Shown: in pieces, positions 26,862-36,039 of the stretch
How positions within the stretch are numbered: position 1 is the first letter of the stretch
Layout of the letters: the number at the start of each line of letters is the position of its first letter
Origin: Caldilineaceae bacterium SB0661_bin_34
Lineage (GTDB): Bacteria; Chloroflexota; Anaerolineae; Caldilineales; Caldilineaceae
Direction of reading: 5' to 3'
DNA length: 64,000 nt
Assembly (NCBI GenBank): GCA_009841145.1
Contig: VXMJ01000071.1
Span: 1 to 64,000, forward strand
The notes under the pieces: generated by a model
Database searches by the model: none
Told to the model about the DNA's origin: nothing
What the model saw: the letters and a program-made list of their open reading frames with translations, nothing else
Translations under genes and position numbers: made by a program

Positions 26862-26895
26862 GAGAGGGGTCCCGGTCGGGACCCCTCTCTTGATT
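26862..26895 (+). terminator. Rho-independent-type terminator of the sugar ABC operon
   Basis: A perfect 12-bp stem (GAGAGGGGTCCC at 26862-26873 with its complement at 26878-26889) around a GGTC loop is followed by TTGATT. It starts 24 bases after the binding-protein stop. The T tract is short, but the stem is very strong. Confidence 0.75.
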
Positions 26896-26936
26896 CCCGT
26901 AGCCCCGCGATCACAGTCGCAGGTCAGCCATCGACC

Positions 26937-28205
26937 ATGCCTCAACCTGCCCCTGAAATTCCCGACGCGCAATCGCGACCCGGCCCTCGGGCACGGCGCA
27001 TCCAAGTCATCGACTCGCTGCGGGGCTTTGCCCTGCTGGGCATTCTGATCATGAACATGATCTCCTTCGCGAACCCTGACTGGATCCTGTTCAATCCCAC
27101 GGTGCACGGTTCGTTTGAGGGGGTTGAGAAGTGGATTTGGGTAGTGTCGCACATCCTCGCCGACCAGAAGTTCATGACCATCTTCTCGCCCCTGTACGGC
27201 GCTGGCATCCTGCTGTTCACAGCCAACCTGGAGAAAAGGGGCATGAGGCCCACCGGTGTGTTCCTGCGCCGGTCCCTGTGGCTGCTGGTCTTCGGCCTGC
27301 TGCACTATGGTCTGCTGTGGGACGGGGACATCCTGATTCTCTATGCGCTTTCCGGCATGGCCGTGTACTGGCTGAGAAATCGATCCGCGGTGTTCCTGGC
27401 CATAGCCGGCCTGGCGATGATTGCCGTCCATGCCGTTCTAATTCTTGGCGCGGGACTCGCGATGCCCTTCATGCCCGAGAGTGAAGTGGCGGCTCTGTAT
27501 GCCGAATACGCGCCGCCCGCGGACGTAATCAAGGACGACATTGCCCTGCGTCAGGAACCCTATCCGGTGCAGGTCCGGCACCGGCTCGCAGCCGCACCCG
27601 AGGAGGCGGTGATTTTGATTTTGGTGTGGGGCTTTTGGAGGGCAGCGGGACTCATGCTCATTGGCATGGCCGCCTGGAAGCTTCGGTTGTTCACGGCCGA
27701 ACGGTCCGACCGGACCTACATTGGCATGGCAACGGTCGGCCTGCTCGTGGGTCTCCCGATTGTGTCGTTTGGCGTCTGGGACAGAATCCGAGTGGGTTGG
27801 GACGCGGCCCACGCCTTCTATGGCGGTGGCTACCAGTACAACTACTGGGCCAGCATTCTGGTGAGTGCCGGCTACATAGGTGCCGTCATGCTGATGGAAC
27901 GGCGGGACTGGCTGCCTGGATTGCGCCGGCGCCTCGCCGCGGTGGGCCGCATGGCCTTCACCAACTACATCATGCACACCGTTATCTGCGTGGCCGTCTT
28001 CCAGGGATTTGGTGGGGGCCTATACGGAACGACCAGCCGTCTGGAACAGACCGTCTTCATCCTAGGCGTGTGGGTGTTGCAGCTCATCCTTTCCCTGTGG
28101 TGGCTGGACCGGTTCCGCTACGGTCCCCTGGAGTGGCTGTGGCGCTCGCTCACCTACAGTCGCATGGAACCGTTCCATAGAAGCACAGGCGGGGCACAAG
28201 GATAG
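26937..28205 (+). CDS. DUF418 (YeiB-like) membrane protein
   Basis: The 422-residue protein opens with RRIQVIDSLRGFALLGILIMNM, the conserved start of YeiB/DUF418 proteins, and has about ten hydrophobic helices. The C-terminal DUF418 domain (about 260-410) includes GRMAFTNYIMHTVI and a WLDRFRYGPLEWLWRSLTY ending that defines the family. The function is unknown; family members are often placed near transporters and have been suggested to move small molecules or acyl groups. It starts 98 bases after the sugar ABC operon, beyond the terminator. Confidence 0.85.
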   Translation: MPQPAPEIPDAQSRPGPRARRIQVIDSLRGFALLGILIMNMISFANPDWILFNPTVHGSFEGVEKWIWVVSHILADQKFMTIFSPLYGAGILLFTANLEKRGMRPTGVFLRRSLWLLVFGLLHYGLLWDGDILILYALSGMAVYWLRNRSAVFLAIAGLAMIAVHAVLILGAGLAMPFMPESEVAALYAEYAPPADVIKDDIALRQEPYPVQVRHRLAAAPEEAVILILVWGFWRAAGLMLIGMAAWKLRLFTAERSDRTYIGMATVGLLVGLPIVSFGVWDRIRVGWDAAHAFYGGGYQYNYWASILVSAGYIGAVMLMERRDWLPGLRRRLAAVGRMAFTNYIMHTVICVAVFQGFGGGLYGTTSRLEQTVFILGVWVLQLILSLWWLDRFRYGPLEWLWRSLTYSRMEPFHRSTGGAQG

Positions 28206-28217
28206 CCCCGACAGCAT

Positions 28218-28660
28218 GAGACTGTCTTCGACGAGAAACCCCAATTGCAGGCACTGCAGCGCACTCTGGCGGGGCTGCCCGCGACGGCCGGCCGCTGCCA
28301 CCCACACCCATAACCATATCCACCTCGGCACCCTCTTGCTGATGGCGGTCCTGAACCTCGATACGGGCAAGGTCTACTACGCCTGCACCAGCTAAAACAC
28401 GACGCTTACCACCCATCAGGCGCATCTTGTCCCGGACAACTATTTACCACTCACATCGCAAGGTGCGGGTCTGGCAGGAGACCCACCCTCGCTTCCACTT
28501 CACTCCCACCTACGCCTCCTGGCTGAACTCGGTCGAGTACTGGTTCAGCATCCTGCAACGCCAAGTGCTGGTCCACGGCTCCTTCGACAGCGTGAAGGCG
28601 TTGCAGGCGATCTTGGACCACAACCGCCACGCTATGCCCCCACAGCAGGAAACTACCGCC
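28218..28660 (+). pseudogene. IS630-family transposase remnant
   Basis: Pieces of an IS630 transposase are spread over more than one frame. Near 28224 VFDEKPQLQALQRTLAGLPA matches the DEKTQIQAL region with the first catalytic Asp. Around 28340 MAVLNLDTGKVYYA matches the 'ALDVATGKV' strand. From about 28457 the frame HPRFHFTPTYASWLNSVEYW and the FSILQRQVL...GSFDSVKALQ stretch match the last catalytic Glu region. The 5' part is missing and at least two frameshifts are present, so the element is dead. Confidence 0.8.
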
Positions 28661-28786
28661 GTCGCCATCCTGGCCGCCTTGCTCAGATCCGCAGAACTTA
28701 CGAATTGGTGCACAAGGGTCCCATACGGAGTACATCCCTTGGTAACGACTGTTCATTTCACCGGTACTGTCAGGAATACTTGCTTA

Positions 28787-28814
28787 TATAATATAACTTG
28801 CGCAAATGCGCAAG
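28787..28814 (+). promoter_or_regulatory. Promoter -10 with adjoining palindromic operator of the AbiE-like pair
   Basis: A consensus -10 (TATAAT, 28787-28792) is followed after four bases by an 8-bp inverted repeat, CTTGCGCA (28797-28804) and TGCGCAAG (28807-28814), spaced by AA. The palindrome covers the expected transcription start, a good place for repression by the winged-helix antitoxin encoded next. The -35 is weak. Confidence 0.6.
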
Positions 28815-28833
28815 GAATGGTATAAAAGCAATC

Positions 28834-29895
28834 ATGAAAGTCCCACGCGAAACCCTAGCCATCCGGCAAGCAGCAGAGCGCCTCGCGGACATCTTGGGCA
28901 CCCCCGAGCTGGCTGAGGATACCAAGTTCGAAGTTCGCACAAATGACGGTCATAGGTGGGATGCTGTCTTCTCAATTCGGGGTCATTCCTTCGTGCTGGA
29001 ATGGAAGAGGTCGGGCTCCCTAGGCCCAGTCGCTAATGCAATTCGTCAACTGAGGATGGCCCAAAGGAGCTTTCCCCATGAGGTGATTCCGCTCCTGGCA
29101 GTCCCTTACATGGGGGAGGCAGCACAGAAGCGTTGCGCACAGGCCGAACTTCCCTGGCTGGACCTATCGGGAAACGCCAGGATCATCGTTCCCGGCATCT
29201 TCTATCAGAACCTAGGACATCCCAACCGGTTCCGCCGACCCGGACGGCCGGAGAGCGCTTTCGGACCAAAGGGCTCTCGAATCACAAGACGGTTGCTCAT
29301 GGAGCCTTCCAAGGCTGTGCGACAGCGCGTGATTGCGTCCAGCACCGGCTTGAATGAGGGACATACAAGCCGCGTCGTAGGCAAGCTCCTGGAATCCGGT
29401 CTCATTGAACGGGCAGCAGACGGCATCCGTGCCGTCGACCCGGGGACGCTGCTGGACGCTTGGCGGGAAGAGTACAGGTTTGACAGGCATGATGTGATCC
29501 GGGGCCACATTTCAGCTGGGGACGGTAATTCGCTGACCCATTCCATCGCCAAAATCCTGTCCGAGGCTGACGCACCCTATGCGGCGACAGCGCTCGCCGC
29601 AGCGTGGTTGTGGACACGACACGCGGGATTCCGTCTTTCAACCGTGTACCTCACAAGCCACCCGTCGGCGGGGCTAAAGAAGGCTCTCGGATTCCGGGAA
29701 GAACCCAGAGGAGCGAACACCTGGTTGGTGGTAACCAACGATGAAGGCGTCCTCGATGGAGCGGAGTTCATCGACGGCATACGCTGTGTCCATCCGGTAC
29801 AGGCATATCTCGACTTGAAGGACCATCCCGAAAGGGCGCCGGAGGCCGCCGTAGAGATCCGGCGGAAACTCTTGCGAGGCTACGATGAACTCTAA
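28834..29895 (+). CDS. AbiEi-family antitoxin-like protein (nuclease-like fold plus winged helix)
   Basis: The 353-residue protein belongs to the large AbiEi-annotated group. Its N-terminal part has a PD-(D/E)XK-like pattern, D43 in RWDAVF and E56-W-K58 in FVLEWKRSG. The diagnostic LDLSGN motif is at 109-114. A winged helix follows (about 148-200, SRVVGKLLESGLIERA) and then VDPGTLLDAW. AbiEi proteins repress their own operon and neutralise the AbiEii nucleotidyltransferase toxin. The toxin-like gene overlaps the 3' end by 11 bases. ATG 28834 fits a transcription start near 28799 and a short leader. The region is AT-richer than the housekeeping genes around it, suggesting transfer. Confidence 0.78.
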   Translation: MKVPRETLAIRQAAERLADILGTPELAEDTKFEVRTNDGHRWDAVFSIRGHSFVLEWKRSGSLGPVANAIRQLRMAQRSFPHEVIPLLAVPYMGEAAQKRCAQAELPWLDLSGNARIIVPGIFYQNLGHPNRFRRPGRPESAFGPKGSRITRRLLMEPSKAVRQRVIASSTGLNEGHTSRVVGKLLESGLIERAADGIRAVDPGTLLDAWREEYRFDRHDVIRGHISAGDGNSLTHSIAKILSEADAPYAATALAAAWLWTRHAGFRLSTVYLTSHPSAGLKKALGFREEPRGANTWLVVTNDEGVLDGAEFIDGIRCVHPVQAYLDLKDHPERAPEAAVEIRRKLLRGYDEL

Positions 29896-30727
29896 GCCAT
29901 CGAGCCGTGACGGGTATGACGTCGAGCAGTTGGACCGTGTCCGCCAGACATGCATCCATATGGCAACCAAGCTGGGTGACCTTCTTGACGAAATCGTTGT
30001 GATCGGCGGACTGGTTCCCTATCTCCTCATCGACCAAGAGAACCTGCCGTCAGGCTTGGAACCCCATGCAGGCACCATGGACCTGGATATGGGCCTAGTC
30101 TTGGCCATCTTGAATCGGGAGCGCTATCGAGAACTGGGCATCAGATTGAGAGACGCGGGATTCCAACCGGATGTCAATGACCAGGGAAACAGGAAATTCC
30201 AGTCCTGGACTACCGGCGGGGCCCATCCTGTAGAGGTGGACTTCCTGATTCCTCACACCGATGAAATGGATAAGGGAAATAGGATCCTCCACATCGAATG
30301 CGACTTGGCCGCCATTGTCACGCCAGGTCTCGAATTGGCCTTCCAAGACCGGTGCCGGAAAGAGCTGTCCGGCACTACTCCTTCAGGTGCATGGGCCACC
30401 CGAAACATTCCAGTATGCGGTCCGGGCGCCTTCACCGTCCTCAAGGCCCTTGCCTTTCACAACAGAACAGCGAACAAAGACGCTTACGACCTCTTCTACG
30501 TATGGAGTGGGATTGGCATCCCCAAGGTTGCAGAGCATCTGGCTGTCCTCCTGCCCAACCCCTACATCGACGATGCACTGTCCGTTATCGAAACGGACTT
30601 CTGTAACCACGACGGGCTTGGCCCAATAACGACGGCGCGGTTCATCACCCAGGGACTTGACGATGACGTTCAAGCGGATGTCGTCGGCCTCGCTCAAGAG
30701 CTTCTCCGTTCCATGGGGCAACTGTGA
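29885..30727 (+). CDS. AbiEii-like nucleotidyltransferase (putative toxin)
   Basis: The 280-residue protein has the core of AbiEii/MenT-type nucleotidyltransferases: VVIGGLVPYLL (GG at 41-42) and GTMDLDMGLVL with the metal-binding D66-x-D68, then a third-carboxylate strand in VEVDFLIPH and a C-terminal helical part beginning at FTVLKALAFHNRTANKDAYDL, the conserved K...K.DxxDL signature. Related toxins (MenT) add nucleotides to tRNA acceptor stems or otherwise modify RNA; this one is untested. The start overlaps the antitoxin-like gene, as in type IV AbiE loci. It ends beside a serine recombinase fragment. Confidence 0.75.
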   Translation: MNSKPSSRDGYDVEQLDRVRQTCIHMATKLGDLLDEIVVIGGLVPYLLIDQENLPSGLEPHAGTMDLDMGLVLAILNRERYRELGIRLRDAGFQPDVNDQGNRKFQSWTTGGAHPVEVDFLIPHTDEMDKGNRILHIECDLAAIVTPGLELAFQDRCRKELSGTTPSGAWATRNIPVCGPGAFTVLKALAFHNRTANKDAYDLFYVWSGIGIPKVAEHLAVLLPNPYIDDALSVIETDFCNHDGLGPITTARFITQGLDDDVQADVVGLAQELLRSMGQL

Positions 30728-31000
30728 CACCCCCACTCTCGACGCACAGCGCTTTGAGGCGATGGTGGGAGTGAAGGTTCGGGAGAACCTGCTCACGGAC
30801 TCCAGCATCCGGGAGTCGGTCAGGCTGGTGGGCGAGGAGATGGGCGGCATCGCCCGCGAGCAGCGCCGGAAGCTGGAGACCATAAAGGCGGAGCTTGGGG
30901 GCGTGAAGCGCAGGCTGGAACGGTCCCATGACTTGGCGGAGACCGCCGACCTGGACATCCTGTCCCCCAAGGCCAAGCCCCTCCTGCAGGCGGCGCGTCG
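30721..31000 (+). pseudogene. Serine recombinase C-terminal fragment
   Basis: From about 30721 the plus frame reads CDTPTLDAQRFEAMV, then NLLTDSSIRESVRLV and a long coiled coil (REQRRKLETIKAELGGVKRR, LERSHDLAET). This is the C-terminal coiled-coil region of large serine recombinases that follows the zinc ribbon. The catalytic N-terminal domain, the recombinase domain and the zinc ribbon are absent, and the frame continues into unrelated sequence to 31109. It is the remains of an integrative element next to the AbiE-like pair. The remaining 31001-31497 shows no recognisable gene. Confidence 0.72.
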
Positions 31001-31497
31001 GCATCGGGCAAAAATACGCCCTATTATTGATTTCGACCACTGGCTCCTGAGTCCGCCACCCTGTACGGGACCCTCCGACCTGCCCTTCCTGAATCTGTGC
31101 CTGGAGTAAGGCCTGGGCGGCACCAAAACACACCTGCCGCGACGGCAGACTGAGGCCATGGTGGGAGCCGTCACCCCGCCATGGGCACGGCATCGGACCC
31201 TCGTTTGTGATCCAACCCTCCGGTTTCCGAACCGAATGGGGCGAGCCGACAGCACCGTAACAGGGTCGTGTCCCTGAACGGTCTCGCCGATCCCGCCTTG
31301 GAGGTGGTATGGCAGCTCCGGCTGGTACAGGTTCCGTGGTCCCGCCAACGGCCGTTGGCGGGCCTCGAACTGTGACGCGCCACCACGTGTCGGGCCAATC
31401 GGCCGCTACCGTTCCTAAACCCGTCCCGCATTCACCGTCCTACCATACGCCCCCGACACTTTTTTGGTACGTACGGGATTGCAAATCGTGCGGGCCG

Positions 31498-32349
31498 CTA
31501 CTCGCCGCGTTTGAAGGCGGGCCCAGTAACCTTCCAGGGATCAAAGTCGGCTTTCCCGGCACAGATTGCGAACAAGTGCGTCACATCGTGGCGTACGTTT
31601 TCCAGAAGCTGATCCACGTCCAGATCCAATTCCGGAGTCTCGTACGCGGTGCCGCCGCCGAAGGCCGACAGCACTTCCAGATCGGATTGCAGTGTGAGCC
31701 CCGCAACACATGTGCGTGCAGAACCAAGCAGATCCTCGAACTTGTGCTCGTGCGGATATCGTCTGCCGTGTGCGGCAATCACGGCCTTGAGCGCATGTTC
31801 GAGTGCGCGTTGCGCCTGTTCGCCGATGGCTTTGTCCCACTCCAGGGAATCCTCATACGAGTCAACCCCCAGGCGGTACACGTTCATCAAGGTTGTGAGG
31901 TGGCTGCGGGCGTGCCAGGCCCGTTCCATTGATTCCCGCCTTCGGTGTTCCGGCAGATTGGGTTCCCCGGGTTCGGACGGTGGTCGATAGAACTCTCCCA
32001 TCGGCGTAATCCCTTCCCTGGCCGCATGGGCGGCCACATGGTTGATGCCGTGCTGCATGAAGTCGAAGTGGTCGGCCGCCAGCGGCGTGATGTCGACGCT
32101 GACGGAGTGGCCGTACTCGTCGACCGTCGCATCCCGCGCGGCCTGCACGCAGGGCAGGAAGACATCGCTTCGGGTCTTGGTGGTTTCGTACACCACAACC
32201 AGATCGAGGTCGGATTCAGGCCGGAAATCGCCACGGGCGCGTGAACCGAACAGGATCACCTGTTCGACACCCTCGACCTGTTCGACGACCTGTGCCACAC
32301 GGCAGGCGTGCGCGTCGTGGGCATTCGTCTGTGCAGCAACCTGGTTCAT
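31498..32349 (-). CDS. Fused minimal nucleotidyltransferase-HEPN protein
   Basis: The 283-residue protein joins two domains that usually occur as separate antitoxin and toxin. Residues about 15-95 form a pol-beta-like nucleotidyltransferase with the full GSX10DXD motif (G35 S36 ... D47, D49). Residues about 140-270 form a helical HEPN domain with R253-x4-H258 (RHDVTH), the RNase motif of HEPN toxins. In MNT-HEPN systems the MNT protein AMPylates and silences the HEPN RNase. Here both are in one chain, so control might be in cis, or the protein could be an aminoglycoside-type nucleotidyltransferase relative. ATG 32349 is the start nearest the conserved domain. Confidence 0.75.
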   Translation of the reverse strand: MNQVAAQTNAHDAHACRVAQVVEQVEGVEQVILFGSRARGDFRPESDLDLVVVYETTKTRSDVFLPCVQAARDATVDEYGHSVSVDITPLAADHFDFMQHGINHVAAHAAREGITPMGEFYRPPSEPGEPNLPEHRRRESMERAWHARSHLTTLMNVYRLGVDSYEDSLEWDKAIGEQAQRALEHALKAVIAAHGRRYPHEHKFEDLLGSARTCVAGLTLQSDLEVLSAFGGGTAYETPELDLDVDQLLENVRHDVTHLFAICAGKADFDPWKVTGPAFKRGE

Positions 32350-32396
32350 GGGTCGATTATAGAGGGCTTTCCGTACCGTTAAGTTTCGTTGCATTA

Positions 32397-34052
32397 TTAG
32401 GCCCTGCCTACAACGATCGAACCACCGTCAAATCCCAACAATCCGGCCGCGATTGGCTTGGCGTCGTCCACGGAGGCGACGATTTGTGCGGACGGAATCC
32501 GTTCCAACACATTCAAGGCCTCCAACGTAGCGGCTGCATCGCCGTCCAACCCCGTCACGATGCAGTCCGTGTCTTCATCCAGCGCGGTGTCGATCAGTTG
32601 TTCGATGACCAAGGCCGCACTGTCGTCCACATAGTGGGTATCGGTGAAGTCAAGGATTACGACTTCGTGTTCCTGAACATCCAGGCTGATGACTTTGATA
32701 AGCCTGGTTGCGGACGCCACCGTGAAAGTGCCGTTGAGCCGGACCAATCCGACATGGGCCGAGAAGGGATCATCATCCACATCGGTCCCCGTGATGCCAA
32801 AGAAGGTTTGGTTGAGCAGCGGAACCGACACCACGCTGTCGAGTTCCAGCCGTTCAAACTGAAGGGCACTCGCGAAACCGGCCGCAATCAGGCCGAACGC
32901 CACCGCGGTTACCAGATCCACAAATACCGTCAATCCGAGTGTCACCACCATCACGATCAGATGTTCCCGCCGCACCTTGTGCAGCCGCTTCATGAAGCGC
33001 CAGTCGACGATGTCCCAACCGACCTTGAGCAGGATTCCGGCCAGGGCGGCATGGGGAATCACCGATACATACTTGCCGAGCCCCATGACCAATGCCAGCA
33101 GCAGACCTGACCGCAACATGCCGGACAGACCGGAGCTTCCGCCCGCACGCAGGTTCACGACCGTGCCGGGGGTCGAACCAGCCCCGGGAACACCACCAAT
33201 GAGGCCGGCCGCGAAATTGCCGATGCCCTGTCCGATCAGTTCCCGATTGGGGTTGTGTTGGGTGCGGGTCATCGCGTCGGCCACCAGTGAGGTGAGCAGG
33301 CTGTCGATGGATCCCAGCAGGGCCAATGTAATCGCCGGCGCAATGGATCCGATGAGAAGGTCGGGCGACAACACTGGCCATTGGATTTGGGGCAGACCGG
33401 TCGGTACTTCCCCAATCACCGGGGTGCCCCGCAGCCAAACGATCGCCAACAGCGTGCCCACCGCCAACGCGGCCAAGGGCGGGGGCACGTACTTCCGCGC
33501 CCGTTCCGGCAACGCCACGGCCACCACCAGGGACGCGGCACCGATGGCCAGGGACTTGGGGTCGAAGTTGCGAATGGCCTCGGGCCACACGCGGATGGCT
33601 CCGACCGGTCCGCCCTCGGCCACGGCCCAGCCCAGGAATGGCAATGTCTGAACCACCATGATGATGATCCCGACGCCGGACATGAAGCCTGAGACCACCG
33701 AATAGGGTGTGAAGGACACAAAGCGTCCAATCCTGAACACCCCGAGCAGGATCTGAATGGCTCCTGCCATGAGGATGATGATGATGGCCTGGGTGAGGTT
33801 TTCGGCGTGCATGACCATGATGGCAGCCATCAATACGGTCATGGAACCGGTTGGTCCCGAAATTTGGGATCGGGTTCCACCGAACATGGACGCGAAGAAC
33901 CCGACGGCAATGGCGCCGTACAGTCCGGCCAAGGCACCCAAGCCCGATGCAACACCGAAGGCCAGGGCAATGGGCAAGCCAACGACGGTCGAGGTCAAAC
34001 CGCCAAAGAAGTCTCCCTTCAGGTTCTTCAGATCGAAGTTCAGGACGCTCAT
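32397..34052 (-). CDS. SulP family anion transporter with STAS domain, copy 1
   Basis: The 551-residue SLC26/SulP protein starts with GDFFGGLTSTVVGLPIALAF (residues 13-32), the first helix of the family, and has the ISGPTGSM substrate-site loop (64-71), about 12-14 membrane spans and a C-terminal STAS domain (about 440-551; VILDFTDTHYVDDSAALVIE). SulP proteins carry sulfate, bicarbonate or dicarboxylates; the substrate cannot be told from sequence. It lies downstream of a close paralogue on the same strand. Both align from this ATG and both are 551 residues long, which supports the start. Confidence 0.9.
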   Translation of the reverse strand: MSVLNFDLKNLKGDFFGGLTSTVVGLPIALAFGVASGLGALAGLYGAIAVGFFASMFGGTRSQISGPTGSMTVLMAAIMVMHAENLTQAIIIILMAGAIQILLGVFRIGRFVSFTPYSVVSGFMSGVGIIIMVVQTLPFLGWAVAEGGPVGAIRVWPEAIRNFDPKSLAIGAASLVVAVALPERARKYVPPPLAALAVGTLLAIVWLRGTPVIGEVPTGLPQIQWPVLSPDLLIGSIAPAITLALLGSIDSLLTSLVADAMTRTQHNPNRELIGQGIGNFAAGLIGGVPGAGSTPGTVVNLRAGGSSGLSGMLRSGLLLALVMGLGKYVSVIPHAALAGILLKVGWDIVDWRFMKRLHKVRREHLIVMVVTLGLTVFVDLVTAVAFGLIAAGFASALQFERLELDSVVSVPLLNQTFFGITGTDVDDDPFSAHVGLVRLNGTFTVASATRLIKVISLDVQEHEVVILDFTDTHYVDDSAALVIEQLIDTALDEDTDCIVTGLDGDAAATLEALNVLERIPSAQIVASVDDAKPIAAGLLGFDGGSIVVGRA

Positions 34053-34229
34053 GTCAGTCTGGGTGCCCTGGGCATGTGGTGGCCTGCCAGCGGACACATC
34101 GTTGCAGGCCTGGAAGGGAGCGGCGCTACTTGCGGCAAGCGCAAACCGGCCCCTTTCCAACGCGGGACCGGGGCGTTGCGCGGTTGTCGGCCACAACCGC
34201 GATAGGGCTCAGGCCATCGCTGCTTCACC

Positions 34230-35885
34230 CTAACCCGCATGTACATCGGACTCCTGAACCTCAAAACCAAGCAGCCCGGCCGCGATCGGCCTGGCGTCTT
34301 CCACGGCGGCAACAATCTGTGCGGACGGAACCCGTTGCAGGACATTCAAGGCGGCCAACGTTGCAGCCGCATCGCCGTCCAACCCCGTCACGATGCAGTC
34401 CGTGTCGTCATCCATCGCCGTGTCAATCAATTGTTCGATGACCAGGGCCGCACTGTCGTCCACGTAGTTGGTATCGGTGAAGTCGAGGATTACGACTTCG
34501 TGCTCCTGAACGTCCTGGCTGATGACGTTAATCAGCTTGGCCGAGGACGCAACGGTGAAGCTGCCGTTGAGTTGCACCATCCCGACATGCGCCGCGAAGG
34601 GATCCGCGTCCACCCGGGTCCCGGTGGTTCCGAAAAAGGTTTGATCGAGCAGCGGCACCGACACCACACTATCGAGCTCCAACCTTTCGAACTGGCGGGA
34701 ACTGGCCATGCCCGCCGCAATCAGACCGATGGCCACCGCCGTCACCAGGTCCACGAAGACAGTCAGGCCGAGCGTTAGCACCATGACGACAAGATGTTCC
34801 GGCCGTACCTTGTGCAGGCGCTTCATGAAACGCCAGTCAACGATGTCCCAGCCAACCTTGAGCAGGATTCCCGCCAGGGCCGCATGAGGAATGACGGACA
34901 CGTACTTGCCGAGCCCCATGACCAATGCCAGGAGGAGGCCGGACCGAATCATTCCCGACAACCCGGTGCGCCCTCCGGCGCGCAGGTTGACCACCGTTCC
35001 GACCGTTGAACCGGCCCCGGGCACGCCGCCGATGAGGCCGGACATCAGGTTGCCGATGCCCTGTCCGATCAGTTCCCGATCCGGGTTGTGGCGCGTGCGG
35101 GTCATGGCGTCGGCCACCAGCGAGGTGAGCAGGCTGTCGATGGATCCCAGCAGCGCCATTGTGATCGCCGGCGAAATGGACTTGGCAAGCATGTCAAGCG
35201 CTCCCACAGGCCACTGGATTTGGGGCAGGCCGGTCGGAACGTCCCCAATGACCGGCGTGCCGCGCAACCAGACCATCGCCAGCAATGTGCCCACTGCCAG
35301 CGCGGCCAGGGGCGGCGGCACATACTTCCGGGCCCTGTCCGGCAGGGCCACCGCCACCACCAGCGATGCGGCCCCGATGGCCAGGGCCTTGGGATCGAAA
35401 TCCCGGAGCACCGCGGGCCAGGTGCGAATGGCGCCGATCGGGCCGCCCTCGGCCACGGCCCAACCCAGAAAAGGCAAGGTCTGCACCGTCATGATGATGA
35501 TGCCGACCCCGGACATGAAGCCGGAGATTACCGAATACGGAGTGAAGGACACAAAGCGCCCGATCTTGAAGATGCCGAGCAGGATCTGAATCACACCTGC
35601 CAGTACGACGATGGCAAAGGCCTGTGCCAGGTTCTCGGCATGCGTGGCCACGACGGCCGACATGACGATGGCCATGGGGCCGGTCGGACCCGAGATTTGA
35701 GACCGCGTACCCCCGAAGAACGCCGCGAAGAATCCGACTGCGATGGCACCGTACAGGCCGGCCAAGGCACCCAAACCCGATGCGACACCGAAAGCCAAGG
35801 CGATCGGCAATCCAACGACCGTGGAAGTCAAGCCGCCGAAGATGTCGCCTCTCAGGTTCTTGAAATCGAAGTTTAGGAAGTTCAC
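34230..35885 (-). CDS. SulP family anion transporter with STAS domain, copy 2
   Basis: This 551-residue paralogue is nearly the same as the next gene downstream in both its membrane part (GDIFGGLTSTVVGLPIALAF, ISGPTGPM) and STAS domain (ILDFTDTNYVDDSAALVIE). Its start aligns with the other copy's ATG but is GTG here. Similarity between the copies continues at least 90 bases upstream of the start codons in the same frame, so either an untranslated leader was duplicated or translation starts further up (for example ATG 36035 here, TTG 34196 in the other copy). Substrate is unknown; differences cluster in a few helices and the STAS tail. Confidence 0.88.
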   Translation of the reverse strand: MNFLNFDFKNLRGDIFGGLTSTVVGLPIALAFGVASGLGALAGLYGAIAVGFFAAFFGGTRSQISGPTGPMAIVMSAVVATHAENLAQAFAIVVLAGVIQILLGIFKIGRFVSFTPYSVISGFMSGVGIIIMTVQTLPFLGWAVAEGGPIGAIRTWPAVLRDFDPKALAIGAASLVVAVALPDRARKYVPPPLAALAVGTLLAMVWLRGTPVIGDVPTGLPQIQWPVGALDMLAKSISPAITMALLGSIDSLLTSLVADAMTRTRHNPDRELIGQGIGNLMSGLIGGVPGAGSTVGTVVNLRAGGRTGLSGMIRSGLLLALVMGLGKYVSVIPHAALAGILLKVGWDIVDWRFMKRLHKVRPEHLVVMVLTLGLTVFVDLVTAVAIGLIAAGMASSRQFERLELDSVVSVPLLDQTFFGTTGTRVDADPFAAHVGMVQLNGSFTVASSAKLINVISQDVQEHEVVILDFTDTNYVDDSAALVIEQLIDTAMDDDTDCIVTGLDGDAAATLAALNVLQRVPSAQIVAAVEDARPIAAGLLGFEVQESDVHAG

Positions 35886-36039
35886 GTCGTTCCGGGTTCC
35901 CTGGCAAGACAACTGTCTTCCGCAGGATGCATCGTTGAAGGTCTGAAAGGAACTGGCGCTTCTTGCGGCAAGTGCAGACTGGCTCCATGCGCCGACCAAG
36001 CCGCGGGTGGTGGATGAACACGACCGGAGAACCATTCGG

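Larger units (their letters stand above)
32397..36000 (-). repeat. Tandem duplication of a SulP gene and its leader
   Basis: Two copies (32397 to about 34160, and 34230 to about 36000) share the whole coding region and about 100 bases of upstream sequence, for example TTGCGGCAAG in the leader of both. The junction between them is about 70-180 bases. The amount of silent and replacement divergence shows the duplication is not recent. Confidence 0.85.
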
